A stretch of DNA of 64,000 nt from Yersinia enterocolitica subsp. enterocolitica (GTDB taxonomy: Bacteria; Pseudomonadota; Gammaproteobacteria; Enterobacterales; Enterobacteriaceae). This document shows positions 35,753-44,801 of the stretch, piece by piece. Position numbers and translations under genes: made by a program. The notes beneath the pieces were generated by a model. It did not search any database. It was not told the DNA's origin and saw only the letters and a program-made list of their open reading frames with translations. The stretch covers positions 620,001-684,000 of the forward strand of contig NZ_LR590469.1 in the NCBI RefSeq assembly GCF_901472495.1. The letters are read 5' to 3'. Positions within the stretch are counted from its first letter, which is position 1, and every line of letters starts with the position of its first letter.

Positions 35753-35989
35753 TCAGTAGTTACCTTTCTCTGGTGAGTGGTCGCGAAATCAAATTTGTCA
35801 GCAATGTAAAATTACTTAATAAAAGACTTATATTAAGTCACAAAATATAATAATGGCGCTCAAGAAGTCAAGAACATTCTTGCCGTGGAAGGTGTTTATT
35901 TATAGGCGATAAATAGGGAATAGAATGTGAGCGCTGAAGTGAGACTTTTAGTGCTGAGGCAGGGTTTTAACATCATCGGCTTGGGTAAG

Positions 35990-37027
35990 TTAGCTATCAA
36001 AGACTCTAAAATTATTATAGGCGTCGAGGGTATATTCTGATATGCCCTTATGATAATCAGATTTTATACAATCGCGATAGACAAATTGCGGAATATGTTT
36101 GCTATCAAAATTTTTTAATAACTCGATAGCTAGCGCATCAATACATGCTTGATCGATGTTATTACCTGATATTGCTATGGTGGCCGGATTAATAATAACA
36201 ATTAAAGATGAGGTGATATGCAGAAGCCTTTCAAACTCGGGGGTATGATGAGAGCAAGTACTCGTTCCGTTGGTTAAATTATCATAGAAAGGAAGTTTTG
36301 ATACTTCCCCCGCGAATTGGCTAGCCCCACGTAGCATTTTTCCGGAAATAACCATGCCACAACCTGCGCAATGTCTTGGGGGCATGAATATGTAAGCGAC
36401 TGGGTCATTTGTACCGCGGCAATCATTTCGGTAGAAGCCAAATGCAGTGTAATTCATATCATTGCCCACTTGAACAAAAATACCCAATTGGTTATTTAGC
36501 TGCTCAGCAATATCCAGTCCTTCTAAGTGAGTAATATCACAAGTTAGGACTTTTCCATCGACCACAACACCGGGAAGACCGAGGCCTAATGCTTTGATAT
36601 TAGGATGTTTATCTATTATCTCTTTAATATGGTTAATTAATATTTCTACAGTCAGATTATTATAAATTTCATTATATTCTTGAGTTTTTTTGCCATCGGC
36701 CGAGGTGAGATAAGACGAAATAACGCCGCTGTCATTTGTACCCTCGGCATAGACACTTAATACACTAAAGTAATTTGGATTATATATATAGCGTTTGGCT
36801 GGCCGGCCACCGCGTGATTCATCGAGAGATTCCTCTATAACTTCTCCCTCAGCGCATAATTCATTCAGTATCGTGCCACAGGTTGCCAAACTTAAACCAG
36901 TTTGAGCGGATATATCGCTTTTCGTTGCAGATACCAGTGATTTTAATGTGCCAGTCACCAGCATAATATTTTTTTTCTTCATCTGTCTGGTAGTGTTAAT
37001 CAGCACGGTTGTCATTTTTTTACCCAT
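35990..37027 (-). CDS. ROK-family transcriptional regulator
   Basis: A 345-residue protein with an N-terminal winged helix (KSDISAQTGLSLATCGTILN, then SRGGRPAKRYIYN) and a C-terminal ROK/sugar-kinase-like domain (ALGLGLPGVVVDGKV). The usual zinc site CxCGxxGC is not kept; instead there is GTSTCSHHTPEF, so ligand sensing may differ from NagC/Mlc. It may control the MFS carrier gene downstream. A second in-frame ATG lies at 37015; no strong ribosome site marks either. Confidence 0.85.
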   Translation of the reverse strand: MGKKMTTVLINTTRQMKKKNIMLVTGTLKSLVSATKSDISAQTGLSLATCGTILNELCAEGEVIEESLDESRGGRPAKRYIYNPNYFSVLSVYAEGTNDSGVISSYLTSADGKKTQEYNEIYNNLTVEILINHIKEIIDKHPNIKALGLGLPGVVVDGKVLTCDITHLEGLDIAEQLNNQLGIFVQVGNDMNYTAFGFYRNDCRGTNDPVAYIFMPPRHCAGCGMVISGKMLRGASQFAGEVSKLPFYDNLTNGTSTCSHHTPEFERLLHITSSLIVIINPATIAISGNNIDQACIDALAIELLKNFDSKHIPQFVYRDCIKSDYHKGISEYTLDAYNNFRVFDS

Positions 37028-37109
37028 AATTTAACTGGAAGAAATATAACATGTTCGTATTTATGAATAAATAATATCATGATCCTCGCCGGATGCTACA
37101 GTGTTTAAA

Positions 37110-37552
37110 ATGAGAGATAAACCCCTCGTGCTTGTCGAGAGATATTGGCAGCATTAGGTTTTAAGTGGGCCACAGAAGAGACCAAAATGCTTTATCAAGA
37201 TAGCATTACGCATTGTCTTGGTGCAAAAAAGCCGTTGCCGCAATGGTATTTAATGGAGTTCAATGCGGAGATTATTGGCTGTGTGGGGCTAATTACTAAT
37301 GATTTTATCAGCCGGATGGATCTGTATCCTTGGCTGTGTGCGCTCTATATTGAAGAGAACTTTCGTGGGCATGCTTATGGTGAGTTGCTGATAAAGCACT
37401 TGGCGGAAGAGGTCAAAAGCATCGGTTTCGACGAGTTACATTTATGCACTGACCATATTGGTTTCTATGAAAAATATGGTTTTACTTTTACCGGGATGGG
37501 CTATCACCCATGGGGTGAATCTTCACGAATTTATTCTCTGTCACTGATTTAA
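37110..37552 (+). pseudogene. GNAT acetyltransferase, probably frameshifted near its start
   Basis: From TTG 37145 the frame encodes a complete GNAT core: LPQWYLMEFNAEIIGCVGLI, the acetyl-CoA loop ENFRGHAYGELLIKHLA and HIGFYEKYGFTFTGMGYHPW. Before it, another frame from ATG 37110 reads MRDKPLVLVERYWQH and stops at TAG 37155. Adding one base at 37154 would join the two into one protein (…VERYWQ-ALGFKW…). No ribosome site supports TTG. Either the gene is broken by one indel or it is translated from TTG as a slightly short protein. Confidence 0.6.
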
Positions 37553-37584
37553 TTGGAGTAGTGAAAAGAGCGAAGGAGATTGCT

Positions 37585-37938
37585 GTGAGTATAAATAAGG
37601 TTACATTGCAACGGGTCTATGATGCTGAACCACCTTATCAGGCCAATACTTTCTTGGTTGACCGTTTATGGCCGCGTGGGATCAGTAAGGCGCGCCTGGA
37701 GGGGGTTGTATGGCTAAAAGAGGTCGCACCGGATAACGCGTTGCGGCAATGGTTTCATCAGCATTTGGATTGGCCGGAATTTGTCATACGCTATCGGGCC
37801 CAGCTCAATAACTCTACGGCTTGGGAACCTTTGCTGGCGGTGTTGAAGCAACAGCCAATCACGTTGCTATATGGCAGTCGTGATGAGCAAAATAATCAAG
37901 CAGTCGTTTTACGCGATTTTCTTCTCAGTAAACTGTAG
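37585..37938 (+). CDS. DUF488 family protein (YeaO-like)
   Basis: A 117-residue cytosolic protein with DUF488 motifs (VYDAEPP, FLVDRLWPRGISKARLEG, ITLLYGSRDEQNNQAVVL). GTG at 37585 has AAGGAG 8 bases upstream and is preferred to GTG at 37561. The biochemical role of the family is unknown. It follows the acetyltransferase closely and ends before a strong terminator. Confidence 0.85.
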   Translation: MSINKVTLQRVYDAEPPYQANTFLVDRLWPRGISKARLEGVVWLKEVAPDNALRQWFHQHLDWPEFVIRYRAQLNNSTAWEPLLAVLKQQPITLLYGSRDEQNNQAVVLRDFLLSKL

Positions 37939-38038
37939 TCCTTTAACTTTACTCACTATTATTGAATCAATCGGTAGTGTCCGTTGCATTATTCAATAGC
38001 GGTTTAATATTAATCTTAGCCGTATTCGCGTTAAATTT

Positions 38039-38083
38039 AGCCCGTAAGTTTGTTTATCAAGCTACGGGCTGAATGTCTTTTTT
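38039..38083 (+). terminator. Terminator between DUF488 gene and ansP
   Basis: AGCCCGTA-loop-TACGGGCT, then GAATGTCTTTTTT; it sits between convergent genes. Confidence 0.8.
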
Positions 38084-38086
38084 AAC

Positions 38087-39601
38087 CTACTGGCTTTTGT
38101 TCATACAAATCAGAGGTTGCACTGTTTTAGCGCCACTTTCTTTGACTGGCATATTTCTGTGTTCTGCTGCAACTTCTCGGGCGCGTTTACGCAAACTAAA
38201 CCAGCCAACGACTAACAATACGGCGATGACAGGTAAAGTCGCAACGGTCCAGGTACCATTCGGATAATCTAACGCCATCATGATTAATACACCGGCCAGG
38301 AAAAATAGGGTTAGCCAGGATGTCACGGGAGCACCGGGCATTTTAAAGGCGACGGGTTTGGCCGTGCCGTTCTTTATCGCCTGACGTAATTTCATCTGAC
38401 ACACAATAATGAATGCCCATGAGCTAATAATCCCTAGCGACGCAATATTCAAAACAATCTCAAATACCTGTGATGGGACGAGAAAGTTAAGCACTACACC
38501 AAAAACATAAATGCCGACAGTGACCAGTATCCCGGCATAAGGGACTGATTGGGGACTCATTTGGGACATGAATTTTGGTGCTGAACCGCCCATCGATAAT
38601 GAACGTAGAATGCGACCTGTAGAATACAGCCCCGAGTTCAGGCTGGAAAGAGCGGCGGATAGCACCACTATATTCATGATTGTCCCAATATAAGGAACGC
38701 CTAAGTTACTGAAGAATGTCACGAAAGGGCTTTGGCCGGCCTGATAGGCATTCCAGGGGAGTAAACATACCAACAGGACCACTGAGCCGACATAAAACAG
38801 GCCAATACGTAAAATCACACTATTGATCGCTTTGGGTAGCATTTTCTCTGGGTCTTTGCACTCGCCGGCTGCGGTGCCAATTAACTCAATACCTGCAAAA
38901 GCAAATATAACTCCCTGAACTAATACCAGTGCGGGAAGTAACCCGTGGGGGAAGAATCCGCCATTATCAGTGATCAGATGCATACCGGACGAGTGTTCAC
39001 CTACACTCTGGCCGGTTCCAAGAAAGACAACCCCGACGACCAGAAATATGGAGATGGCGGCCACTTTAATCAATGCGAACCAGAATTCCATCTCCGCAAA
39101 CCATTTAACGCCAATCATATTCATGGTGGCGACAATTGAAAGTGCGCCTAACGCAAACAGCCATTGGGGTACATCAGAGAAGGTTCCCCAATAATGCATA
39201 TAGAGAGCAACGGCGGTAATATCGACGATCCCTGTCATTGCCCAGTTGAGAAAATACATCCATCCAGCAACATAGGATGCCTTTTCGCCGAGAAACTCGC
39301 GAGCATAAGAGACAAAACTACCACTGGAGGGGCGGTGTAAAATCAGTTCGCCGAGGGCTCTGAGAATGAAAAATGAGAAAACCCCGCATACCAAATAAAC
39401 CAATGCTAATGCTGGGCCTGCCATTTGCAAACGAGCACCTGTACCTAAAAATAGGCCGGTACCAATAGAACCGCCGATCGCTATCATTTGTATATGACGT
39501 CGGCCCATACTTTTGTGATAGCCAGTATCATGAGAATCTAACCAGCGTTTTTTTGCGTCGTGATGGGTTTCTGCAGAGTGCTTTCCTGACATCATAGACA
39601 T
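38087..39601 (-). CDS. ansP: L-asparagine permease AnsP
   Basis: A 504-residue amino-acid permease with 12 helices and the APC-family opening MIAIGGSIGTGLFLGTGARL. It is close to E. coli AnsP throughout (HRPSSGSFVSYAREFLGEKA, GFFPHGLLPALVLVQGV). It should import L-asparagine by proton symport across the inner membrane. It is transcribed alone and divergently from the carrier gene 1.1 kb away. The glutaminase downstream shows a wider interest of this region in amide amino acids, but the two are not one operon. Confidence 0.9.
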   Translation of the reverse strand: MSMMSGKHSAETHHDAKKRWLDSHDTGYHKSMGRRHIQMIAIGGSIGTGLFLGTGARLQMAGPALALVYLVCGVFSFFILRALGELILHRPSSGSFVSYAREFLGEKASYVAGWMYFLNWAMTGIVDITAVALYMHYWGTFSDVPQWLFALGALSIVATMNMIGVKWFAEMEFWFALIKVAAISIFLVVGVVFLGTGQSVGEHSSGMHLITDNGGFFPHGLLPALVLVQGVIFAFAGIELIGTAAGECKDPEKMLPKAINSVILRIGLFYVGSVVLLVCLLPWNAYQAGQSPFVTFFSNLGVPYIGTIMNIVVLSAALSSLNSGLYSTGRILRSLSMGGSAPKFMSQMSPQSVPYAGILVTVGIYVFGVVLNFLVPSQVFEIVLNIASLGIISSWAFIIVCQMKLRQAIKNGTAKPVAFKMPGAPVTSWLTLFFLAGVLIMMALDYPNGTWTVATLPVIAVLLVVGWFSLRKRAREVAAEHRNMPVKESGAKTVQPLICMNKSQ

Positions 39602-40061
39602 TCCCTATTTTCCTGTCTGTTGTGCAATCATCGTGAATGTATTACTGCAACCGATTGCTAAAGGTTAATGCATAAATAGCGTCTTAGCGCCTTCACTTGT
39701 TGTGGCTTTGATCATTACTCTTGAATTATGGGAGGGCATGCTATCGTTTCTATCGTGATGAGGCAAAAAAATATTCACTTATAAATTATTTTTTTTGCGG
39801 CATTAACGAAGTCACTAATTGAATGGCTAAGGTTAATTTATAATTACACCGCATGCTTACATATTAATACATTTAGTGTAACTATTGATTGTTTTTAGAA
39901 CAACTCGTAACCGGTTGTTATGTCGATGAATGCGGAGAGCTTGTTTTTTTACTATAAATCAATTCTGTATATTTTCTATCGATACTATTTTTAGCCTGGC
40001 TTTATATTTTATTACTATCATTTTGGATTAAATTGCAGTTGATCTTAATTGGTTGAATTAG

Positions 40062-40184
40062 ATGAAAACTTTTATGCAGATATTCTTTTTATATGCATGG
40101 TTTGTCTTTTGGGCACAAAACACATACTTTGGCATCGGGTCTATAGGTGTTTTAATTATGATCAATATAAAGGGTTGCCAATAA
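40062..40184 (+). CDS. Possible 40-residue hydrophobic peptide
   Basis: ATG 40062 to TAA 40184 encodes a protein starting MKTFMQIFFLYAWFVFWAQN and ending MINIKGCQ, with one membrane-like helix. No ribosome site is seen. It may be a real small membrane protein, a gene fragment or chance. Confidence 0.25.
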   Translation: MKTFMQIFFLYAWFVFWAQNTYFGIGSIGVLIMINIKGCQ

Positions 40185-40533
40185 GGTATTACTCCAGGCA
40201 TTGATAGCATACTGCGTTGAAACTGGGGGCAGCCGCTAAGCTATAGCACTTAAGGCCACGAGTAGACTGGCTGTCGTAAGCGAGCGATTTCATGCATGCA
40301 AAGTGTTTATATCTAAACAAAGATTTTAATCTAACCATTTTTAACTAAAAAAGCATAACAGAGAAACTTGATTACATTCGGATTTTTTAATTACAAAACA
40401 CCGAGTTAAGTTAATTAAAATAAACCTGTCGTGATGCTCTCAAATGCAATAAGTATATCAGTATCTCTTGTTCTTTTGCTCTGAGTGGAGTGGTATCTTG
40501 AGGTTGAGCATTTACATCTTCTGTTTTTATTAT

Positions 40534-40570
40534 TGATGTTAATAATAATATTGCTGATGTTAATAATAAT
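40534..40570 (+). promoter_or_regulatory. Phased direct repeat upstream of the carrier gene
   Basis: TGATGTTAATAATAAT occurs at 40534 and again at 40555, exactly 21 bp or two helical turns apart, about 130 bp before the carrier start. This spacing suits a dimeric response regulator such as the CitB-like protein encoded downstream. Binding is inferred. Confidence 0.4.
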
Positions 40571-40698
40571 TTTTAGCGACAGGTTAATCGATTACTTCCT
40601 TAAATAGGTCTGTGATAAATATCGAATATCATTAGCTGATCATAACATTCAATACGTTACCTCTTGTTCCTTAGGTGCTACCCAACAGTAGGTCTAAA

Positions 40699-42057
40699 AT
40701 GAAAAAAACAAATCAGGACATCACTCTTGCTTGCGACGAAGAGATCGGTATGGCAGATAAGTTTTCCATCAAAACGTTGATTACCAACGTGAACAAAATG
40801 AATATAAACACTATGCCAATGGCTTTATTTATGACCATTTCGGCTATTGTGTTTATTTCGGCTTATGCCAGTTATCTACCCAAAAATATGATTGGTGGCT
40901 TGGCTGTTATTATGACGATGGGCTTTGTGTTATCCCATATTGGTCGCCATATTCCAGTATTAAAAGACATAGGTGGCCCAGCTATATTGTGTCTGATGGT
41001 GCCATCAGTGTTGGTCTACTTTGGTATTTTTCAAACCAATACGTTAGATACGGTTCACTTGCTGATGAAGGAGGCGAATTTACTCTATTTTGTCATCGCC
41101 AGTCTGGTTGTTGGCAGTATTCTTGGCATGAATCGCGTGGTACTCATTCAGGGAATGACACGTATGTTTATCCCGCTGGTAGTGGGAACCATCACTGCCG
41201 TCGCTACCGGGTTATTGGTGGGTAAGTTATTCGGTTTCTCCCTTTATCACACTTTTTTCTTTATTATTGTCCCGATCATCGGTGGTGGCATTGGTGAAGG
41301 TATCTTGCCGTTGTCCTTGGCTTATTCGGCGATTCTTGGGCAAGCACCTGATATTTATGTTGCCCAGTTGGCTCCAGCGGCAGTGGTCGGAAACATTTTT
41401 GCTATTATCTGTGCCGGTGTGTTGGCACGTATCGGTATGCGGCGCAAAGATCTGAATGGCGAAGGGATGTTAATTCGTTCAGCGCAAGACAATGCGGTGT
41501 TTACCTCGCAAGAAGGGCCAAAACAGGCTGATTTTCAGTTAATGGGCGGTGGGCTATTAATGACCTGTGCATTCTTCATTGTAGGTGGGTTATTTGAAAA
41601 GGTTGTGCATATTCCTGGCCCGGTACTTATGATTTTGATTGCCGTGATGTGCAAATACGCGCAGGTTATTCCGTCAAAAATGGAGCAGGGTGCGCACAGC
41701 TGGTATAAATTTGTTTCTACTACGTTGGTCTGGCCTCTAATGATTGGTCTGGGGATGTTGTATGTTCCGTTAGAAAGTGTTGTCGCCGTATTCTCCGTTG
41801 GCTATGTCGTGGTTTGTGGATCTGTTGTTTTATCAATGGCGGCCATCAGTTTCATTACTGCTCCCTATCTAAATATGTATCCCGTGGAAGCCTCCATTGT
41901 GACCAGTTGCCACAGCGGACTCGGTGGGACAGGGGATGTTGCTATTCTTTCCGCCTCAAACCGGATGTCATTGATGCCATTTGCACAGATAGCCACCCGT
42001 ATTGGCGGTGCATCCACGGTAATTGGTGCCACATTGTTGTTAGGTTGGATAATTTAA
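40699..42057 (+). CDS. 2-hydroxycarboxylate transporter (citrate/malate type)
   Basis: A 452-residue membrane protein of the 2HCT family (CitS/CimH/MaeN). The two family GGxG re-entrant loops are present: IIGGGIGEGILPLSLAYSAI in the middle and SCHSGLGGTGDVAILSASNR near the end, with the substrate-binding Arg. It should take up citrate, malate or a similar acid with Na+ or H+. ATG 40699 is preferred over an in-frame GTG at 40675; ATG at 40750 is also possible. A CitA/CitB-like two-component pair lies convergent downstream. Confidence 0.88.
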   Translation: MKKTNQDITLACDEEIGMADKFSIKTLITNVNKMNINTMPMALFMTISAIVFISAYASYLPKNMIGGLAVIMTMGFVLSHIGRHIPVLKDIGGPAILCLMVPSVLVYFGIFQTNTLDTVHLLMKEANLLYFVIASLVVGSILGMNRVVLIQGMTRMFIPLVVGTITAVATGLLVGKLFGFSLYHTFFFIIVPIIGGGIGEGILPLSLAYSAILGQAPDIYVAQLAPAAVVGNIFAIICAGVLARIGMRRKDLNGEGMLIRSAQDNAVFTSQEGPKQADFQLMGGGLLMTCAFFIVGGLFEKVVHIPGPVLMILIAVMCKYAQVIPSKMEQGAHSWYKFVSTTLVWPLMIGLGMLYVPLESVVAVFSVGYVVVCGSVVLSMAAISFITAPYLNMYPVEASIVTSCHSGLGGTGDVAILSASNRMSLMPFAQIATRIGGASTVIGATLLLGWII

Positions 42058-42081
42058 AGCTGTTAGGTTGGATAATTTAAA
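42038..42081 (+). repeat. 23-bp tandem duplication across the stop codon
   Basis: TGTTAGGTTGGATAATTTAA occurs at 42038 and 42061, so the last codons and stop of the carrier gene are duplicated in tandem; the second copy is beyond the stop and is silent. Confidence 0.8.
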
Positions 42082-42104
42082 CAAACACTTTGAGTAATAG
42101 CATA

Positions 42105-42136
42105 ACAAACGGCATTTTTTATCGGATGCCGTTTGT
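42105..42136. terminator. Hairpin between convergent carrier and response-regulator genes
   Basis: A perfect 11-bp stem, ACAAACGGCAT with ATGCCGTTTGT, with a T-rich loop. No strong T-tract on either side; likely a bidirectional transcription stop. Confidence 0.6.
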
Positions 42137-42168
42137 CATTGAGAATTAAGTTCTTCTTGGTGCTAATA

Positions 42169-42888
42169 CTATTGGCAATACTGTTTTAATACCTCCTGCT
42201 GGCTGGGCAAGAGTTTATAGAGATAAACCGGCCGGCCGGTTGCGCCATACAGAACTTTAGTGCTGAGAACTTCAGTATCGGAAAGGTAAATTAAATATTT
42301 ACGGCAAGAAACGCGTGAAATACCAATAGCATTTGCCATCTGCTCCGTCGAAAACTCCCCATCCTGTACTTCCAGAATCCATTCACATACAGTTCGTAGT
42401 GTTTGCGCTGTTAGCCCTTTGGGTAATTTTTTGCGCTCGACGGGCGTGGCATTACTACGCCGTAATAATGAATCGACATCTTCTTGCGCACAATATTCGC
42501 GCTGCCCCAGCAAACTCTGTTTTTCACGATAAGTCGACAGTGCTTCTTCAAAACGTGAGAATTGGAACGGCTTAATTAAGTAATCTACTACCCCGTATTG
42601 CAGTGCTTTTTTGATGGTATTCACATCAGTCGCAGATGAAATAACAATAACATCAGTATGCTCACTGAATTCACGTAAAACTGGCAGCAAGTCTAATCCA
42701 TTGTCCTGGCGCATGAATACATCTAACAGGACCAGGTGAATCGGCTGTTCCGCTGCCATCACGTGCTCCCGGGCCTGCTGTAAACTGGAGACTGAGCCGC
42801 AGCAGTTGAAGCCCGCCACTTGGCTCAGATAACACTTGTTCAGCTCAGCTACCATTGCATCATCATCTACTATTAATACATTAATCAT
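42169..42888 (-). CDS. CitB/DcuR-type response regulator
   Basis: A 239-residue regulator. The receiver domain has the acidic pair VDDD (8-10), phospho-acceptor Asp 56 in LVLLDVFMRQDNG and the Lys in VDYLIKPFQF. The C-terminal helix-turn-helix reads STEQMANAIGISRVSCRKYL. This is the CitB/DpiA class, which controls citrate and C4-dicarboxylate genes. It overlaps the kinase gene by 8 bases and probably controls the carrier gene. Confidence 0.9.
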   Translation of the reverse strand: MINVLIVDDDAMVAELNKCYLSQVAGFNCCGSVSSLQQAREHVMAAEQPIHLVLLDVFMRQDNGLDLLPVLREFSEHTDVIVISSATDVNTIKKALQYGVVDYLIKPFQFSRFEEALSTYREKQSLLGQREYCAQEDVDSLLRRSNATPVERKKLPKGLTAQTLRTVCEWILEVQDGEFSTEQMANAIGISRVSCRKYLIYLSDTEVLSTKVLYGATGRPVYLYKLLPSQQEVLKQYCQ

Positions 42889-44557
42889 GATTTACCGCGC
42901 TGATGTTGTTTGAATAATTGTCACTGGAGATCATATTATTTGAGGTTACTTCGTAGGGGAGGTTGATAAAGAATTGGGTAAAAACACCCGCTTCTGAATC
43001 GAACTCAATATTGCCGCCAATACTTTCCAAACTCTGGCGAACCAGGCTCAAACCAATGCCGTGTTCATTTCCTTTCGTGGAAAAACCATTATCAAAAATA
43101 CTGTCTTGCAACTCGGTTGCAATACCCGGCCCATCATCACTGACAACGCAATGTACACGGCCATTTTGATAATGGAAGCTGACATTAATTTCTCGTTGAG
43201 ACTGGTTGCCAATGGCTTCCATAGCATTCTCAATCAGATTGCCCAAAACTGTAATTAAGGTAGTCGTTATTTGCTCATTATCGGTATCGGGCAACAAGCT
43301 ATCGTCACTGATAGATAACGTGATACCCAAATCGCGTGCCCGGTTGATTTTCCCCAGCAGGAAACCGGCAATGATTGGAGATTTTACTTTGCGCAGAAGA
43401 GAGCCAATTTCCGCCTGATAATTATTCGATGTTTTAACAATATAATCTTCAAGTTGCTGATAATACTTCATATGCAATAAACCCAAAATCACATGGAGTT
43501 TATTCATAAACTCGTGCGACTGTGCTCGTAAGGCATCGGCATAATGCACCATGCCAGTGAGGCGTTGCATCAATTGACTCACTTCGGTTTTATCGCGGAA
43601 AGTGGCGATTGCGCCGATAATATCGCCTTTGACCATTACGGGAACAGTATTGGTCAGTAATATGCTGCCATTAAAGTTTATTTCTTCATCGCGTCGGGCA
43701 ATCCCGGTTTCCAATACCTGCTCTAAATACAAACGCACTGGCCAATACTTGCTGGCACTACTGAGTAATAAATTCTCCATCGGCCCACTTTGTTTAAATA
43801 AGCGCTTCGCCTCATGGTTTACCACGGTAATGCGCGAGTTGGCATCAACTGCGATAACGCCTTCTTTAATGGATTGCAGCATGGCGTTACGCTGTTCAAA
43901 TAAGTTGGAGATCTCGTAGGGTTCAAAACCCAACATAATTCTTTTCAGTGCTTTGACTAAAAACCAGGTGCCGAGTGATCCAATCAGCGCTCCAAATAAT
44001 ATGGTCCAGGGAATAGTCCAACGGGTTTCACTGACAACCGAGTCAATGCTGGTAAGAGAAATCCCAATTGCGACAACACCTATTTGTTTGCCGTGAGGTT
44101 CATAAACAGGAATAAAAATACGCAATGCTCTTTCCAGTACACCTCGGTTTATCGCGCTGTTTTCTTTGCCTTGTAGCGCAGGTTCTAAATCATTGCCGAT
44201 AAAATGTTGTCCGATCATCTCTGGATTAGGATGTGAATAACGTATGCCGTTCATATCAGTCACAACAATAAATAGCAGGTTATTCGCTTTCTGAACTTGA
44301 CTGGTATAGGACTGTATTTGTTTCCCAGTTTCAGGATCGGTTAATCCGTGAATGATGGTGGGCGAAAAAGAGAGCGACCGGGCGACGGCAACGGCTTTGT
44401 CTTGCAAACCCTCTTGTGCCATCTTGCTAAGTTGAACGAAGAACAGTGTGTGAACTACCAATAACACGGAGATAATCACCGCAGAAACCATGAGTGTGAT
44501 AGATGTACTGAGTCGTAACGGCACTTTTTGCTTTCCAGCCGTGGTTGCATTGTTCAT
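42881..44557 (-). CDS. CitA/DcuS-type sensor histidine kinase
   Basis: A 558-residue kinase: helix 1 (LMVSAVIISVLLVVHTLFFV), periplasmic PASp sensor (NLLFIVVTDMNGIRYSHPNP), helix 2 (TIPWTILFGALIGSLGTWFL), cytoplasmic PAS, the class H-box SHEFMNKLHVILGLL, then N-box (NLIENAMEAI), DDGPGI and HGIGLSLV. Members sense citrate or C4-dicarboxylates directly. The periplasmic His of citrate binding (RYSHP) is present. Together with the response regulator and the 2HCT carrier it forms a complete sense-and-uptake unit. Confidence 0.91.
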   Translation of the reverse strand: MNNATTAGKQKVPLRLSTSITLMVSAVIISVLLVVHTLFFVQLSKMAQEGLQDKAVAVARSLSFSPTIIHGLTDPETGKQIQSYTSQVQKANNLLFIVVTDMNGIRYSHPNPEMIGQHFIGNDLEPALQGKENSAINRGVLERALRIFIPVYEPHGKQIGVVAIGISLTSIDSVVSETRWTIPWTILFGALIGSLGTWFLVKALKRIMLGFEPYEISNLFEQRNAMLQSIKEGVIAVDANSRITVVNHEAKRLFKQSGPMENLLLSSASKYWPVRLYLEQVLETGIARRDEEINFNGSILLTNTVPVMVKGDIIGAIATFRDKTEVSQLMQRLTGMVHYADALRAQSHEFMNKLHVILGLLHMKYYQQLEDYIVKTSNNYQAEIGSLLRKVKSPIIAGFLLGKINRARDLGITLSISDDSLLPDTDNEQITTTLITVLGNLIENAMEAIGNQSQREINVSFHYQNGRVHCVVSDDGPGIATELQDSIFDNGFSTKGNEHGIGLSLVRQSLESIGGNIEFDSEAGVFTQFFINLPYEVTSNNMISSDNYSNNISAVNHD

Positions 44558-44801
44558 GTCATGCTCCAGAAACGCCGGCCTGTGTGACCCTCAGACATCC
44601 AGATTGATGAGATGGGTGTTATATCAATAGTTGCCAACAAAAAAGGATACAAACGAAGTTGCCCTGTAGTTTACGCCGTTTATTTATTAGGGCGCTAAGA
44701 CTTGGGATTACTTTAGCTACATAACGATTTATATAGTTATCAAATTTCCCTCCTCTGCGGGACTGTCTGTATGGCAAGAGGAGGTGCAGGCTATTTATCG
44801 A

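Larger units (their letters stand above)
39602..40698. promoter_or_regulatory. 1.1-kb gene-poor region between ansP and the carrier gene
   Basis: AT-rich region with promoters for two divergent genes. A 40-codon ORF at 40062-40184 and a 21-bp-phased direct repeat at 40534-40570 are listed separately. I see no RNA gene or IS end. Its size is large for Yersinia intergenic DNA and hints that a gene was lost here. Confidence 0.45.

Noticed and set aside
40190..40300. GC-richer patch with a look of a structured RNA (CTAAGCTATAGCACTTAAGG region)
   Set aside because: I could not fold it into a tRNA or a known small RNA, and no terminator follows.
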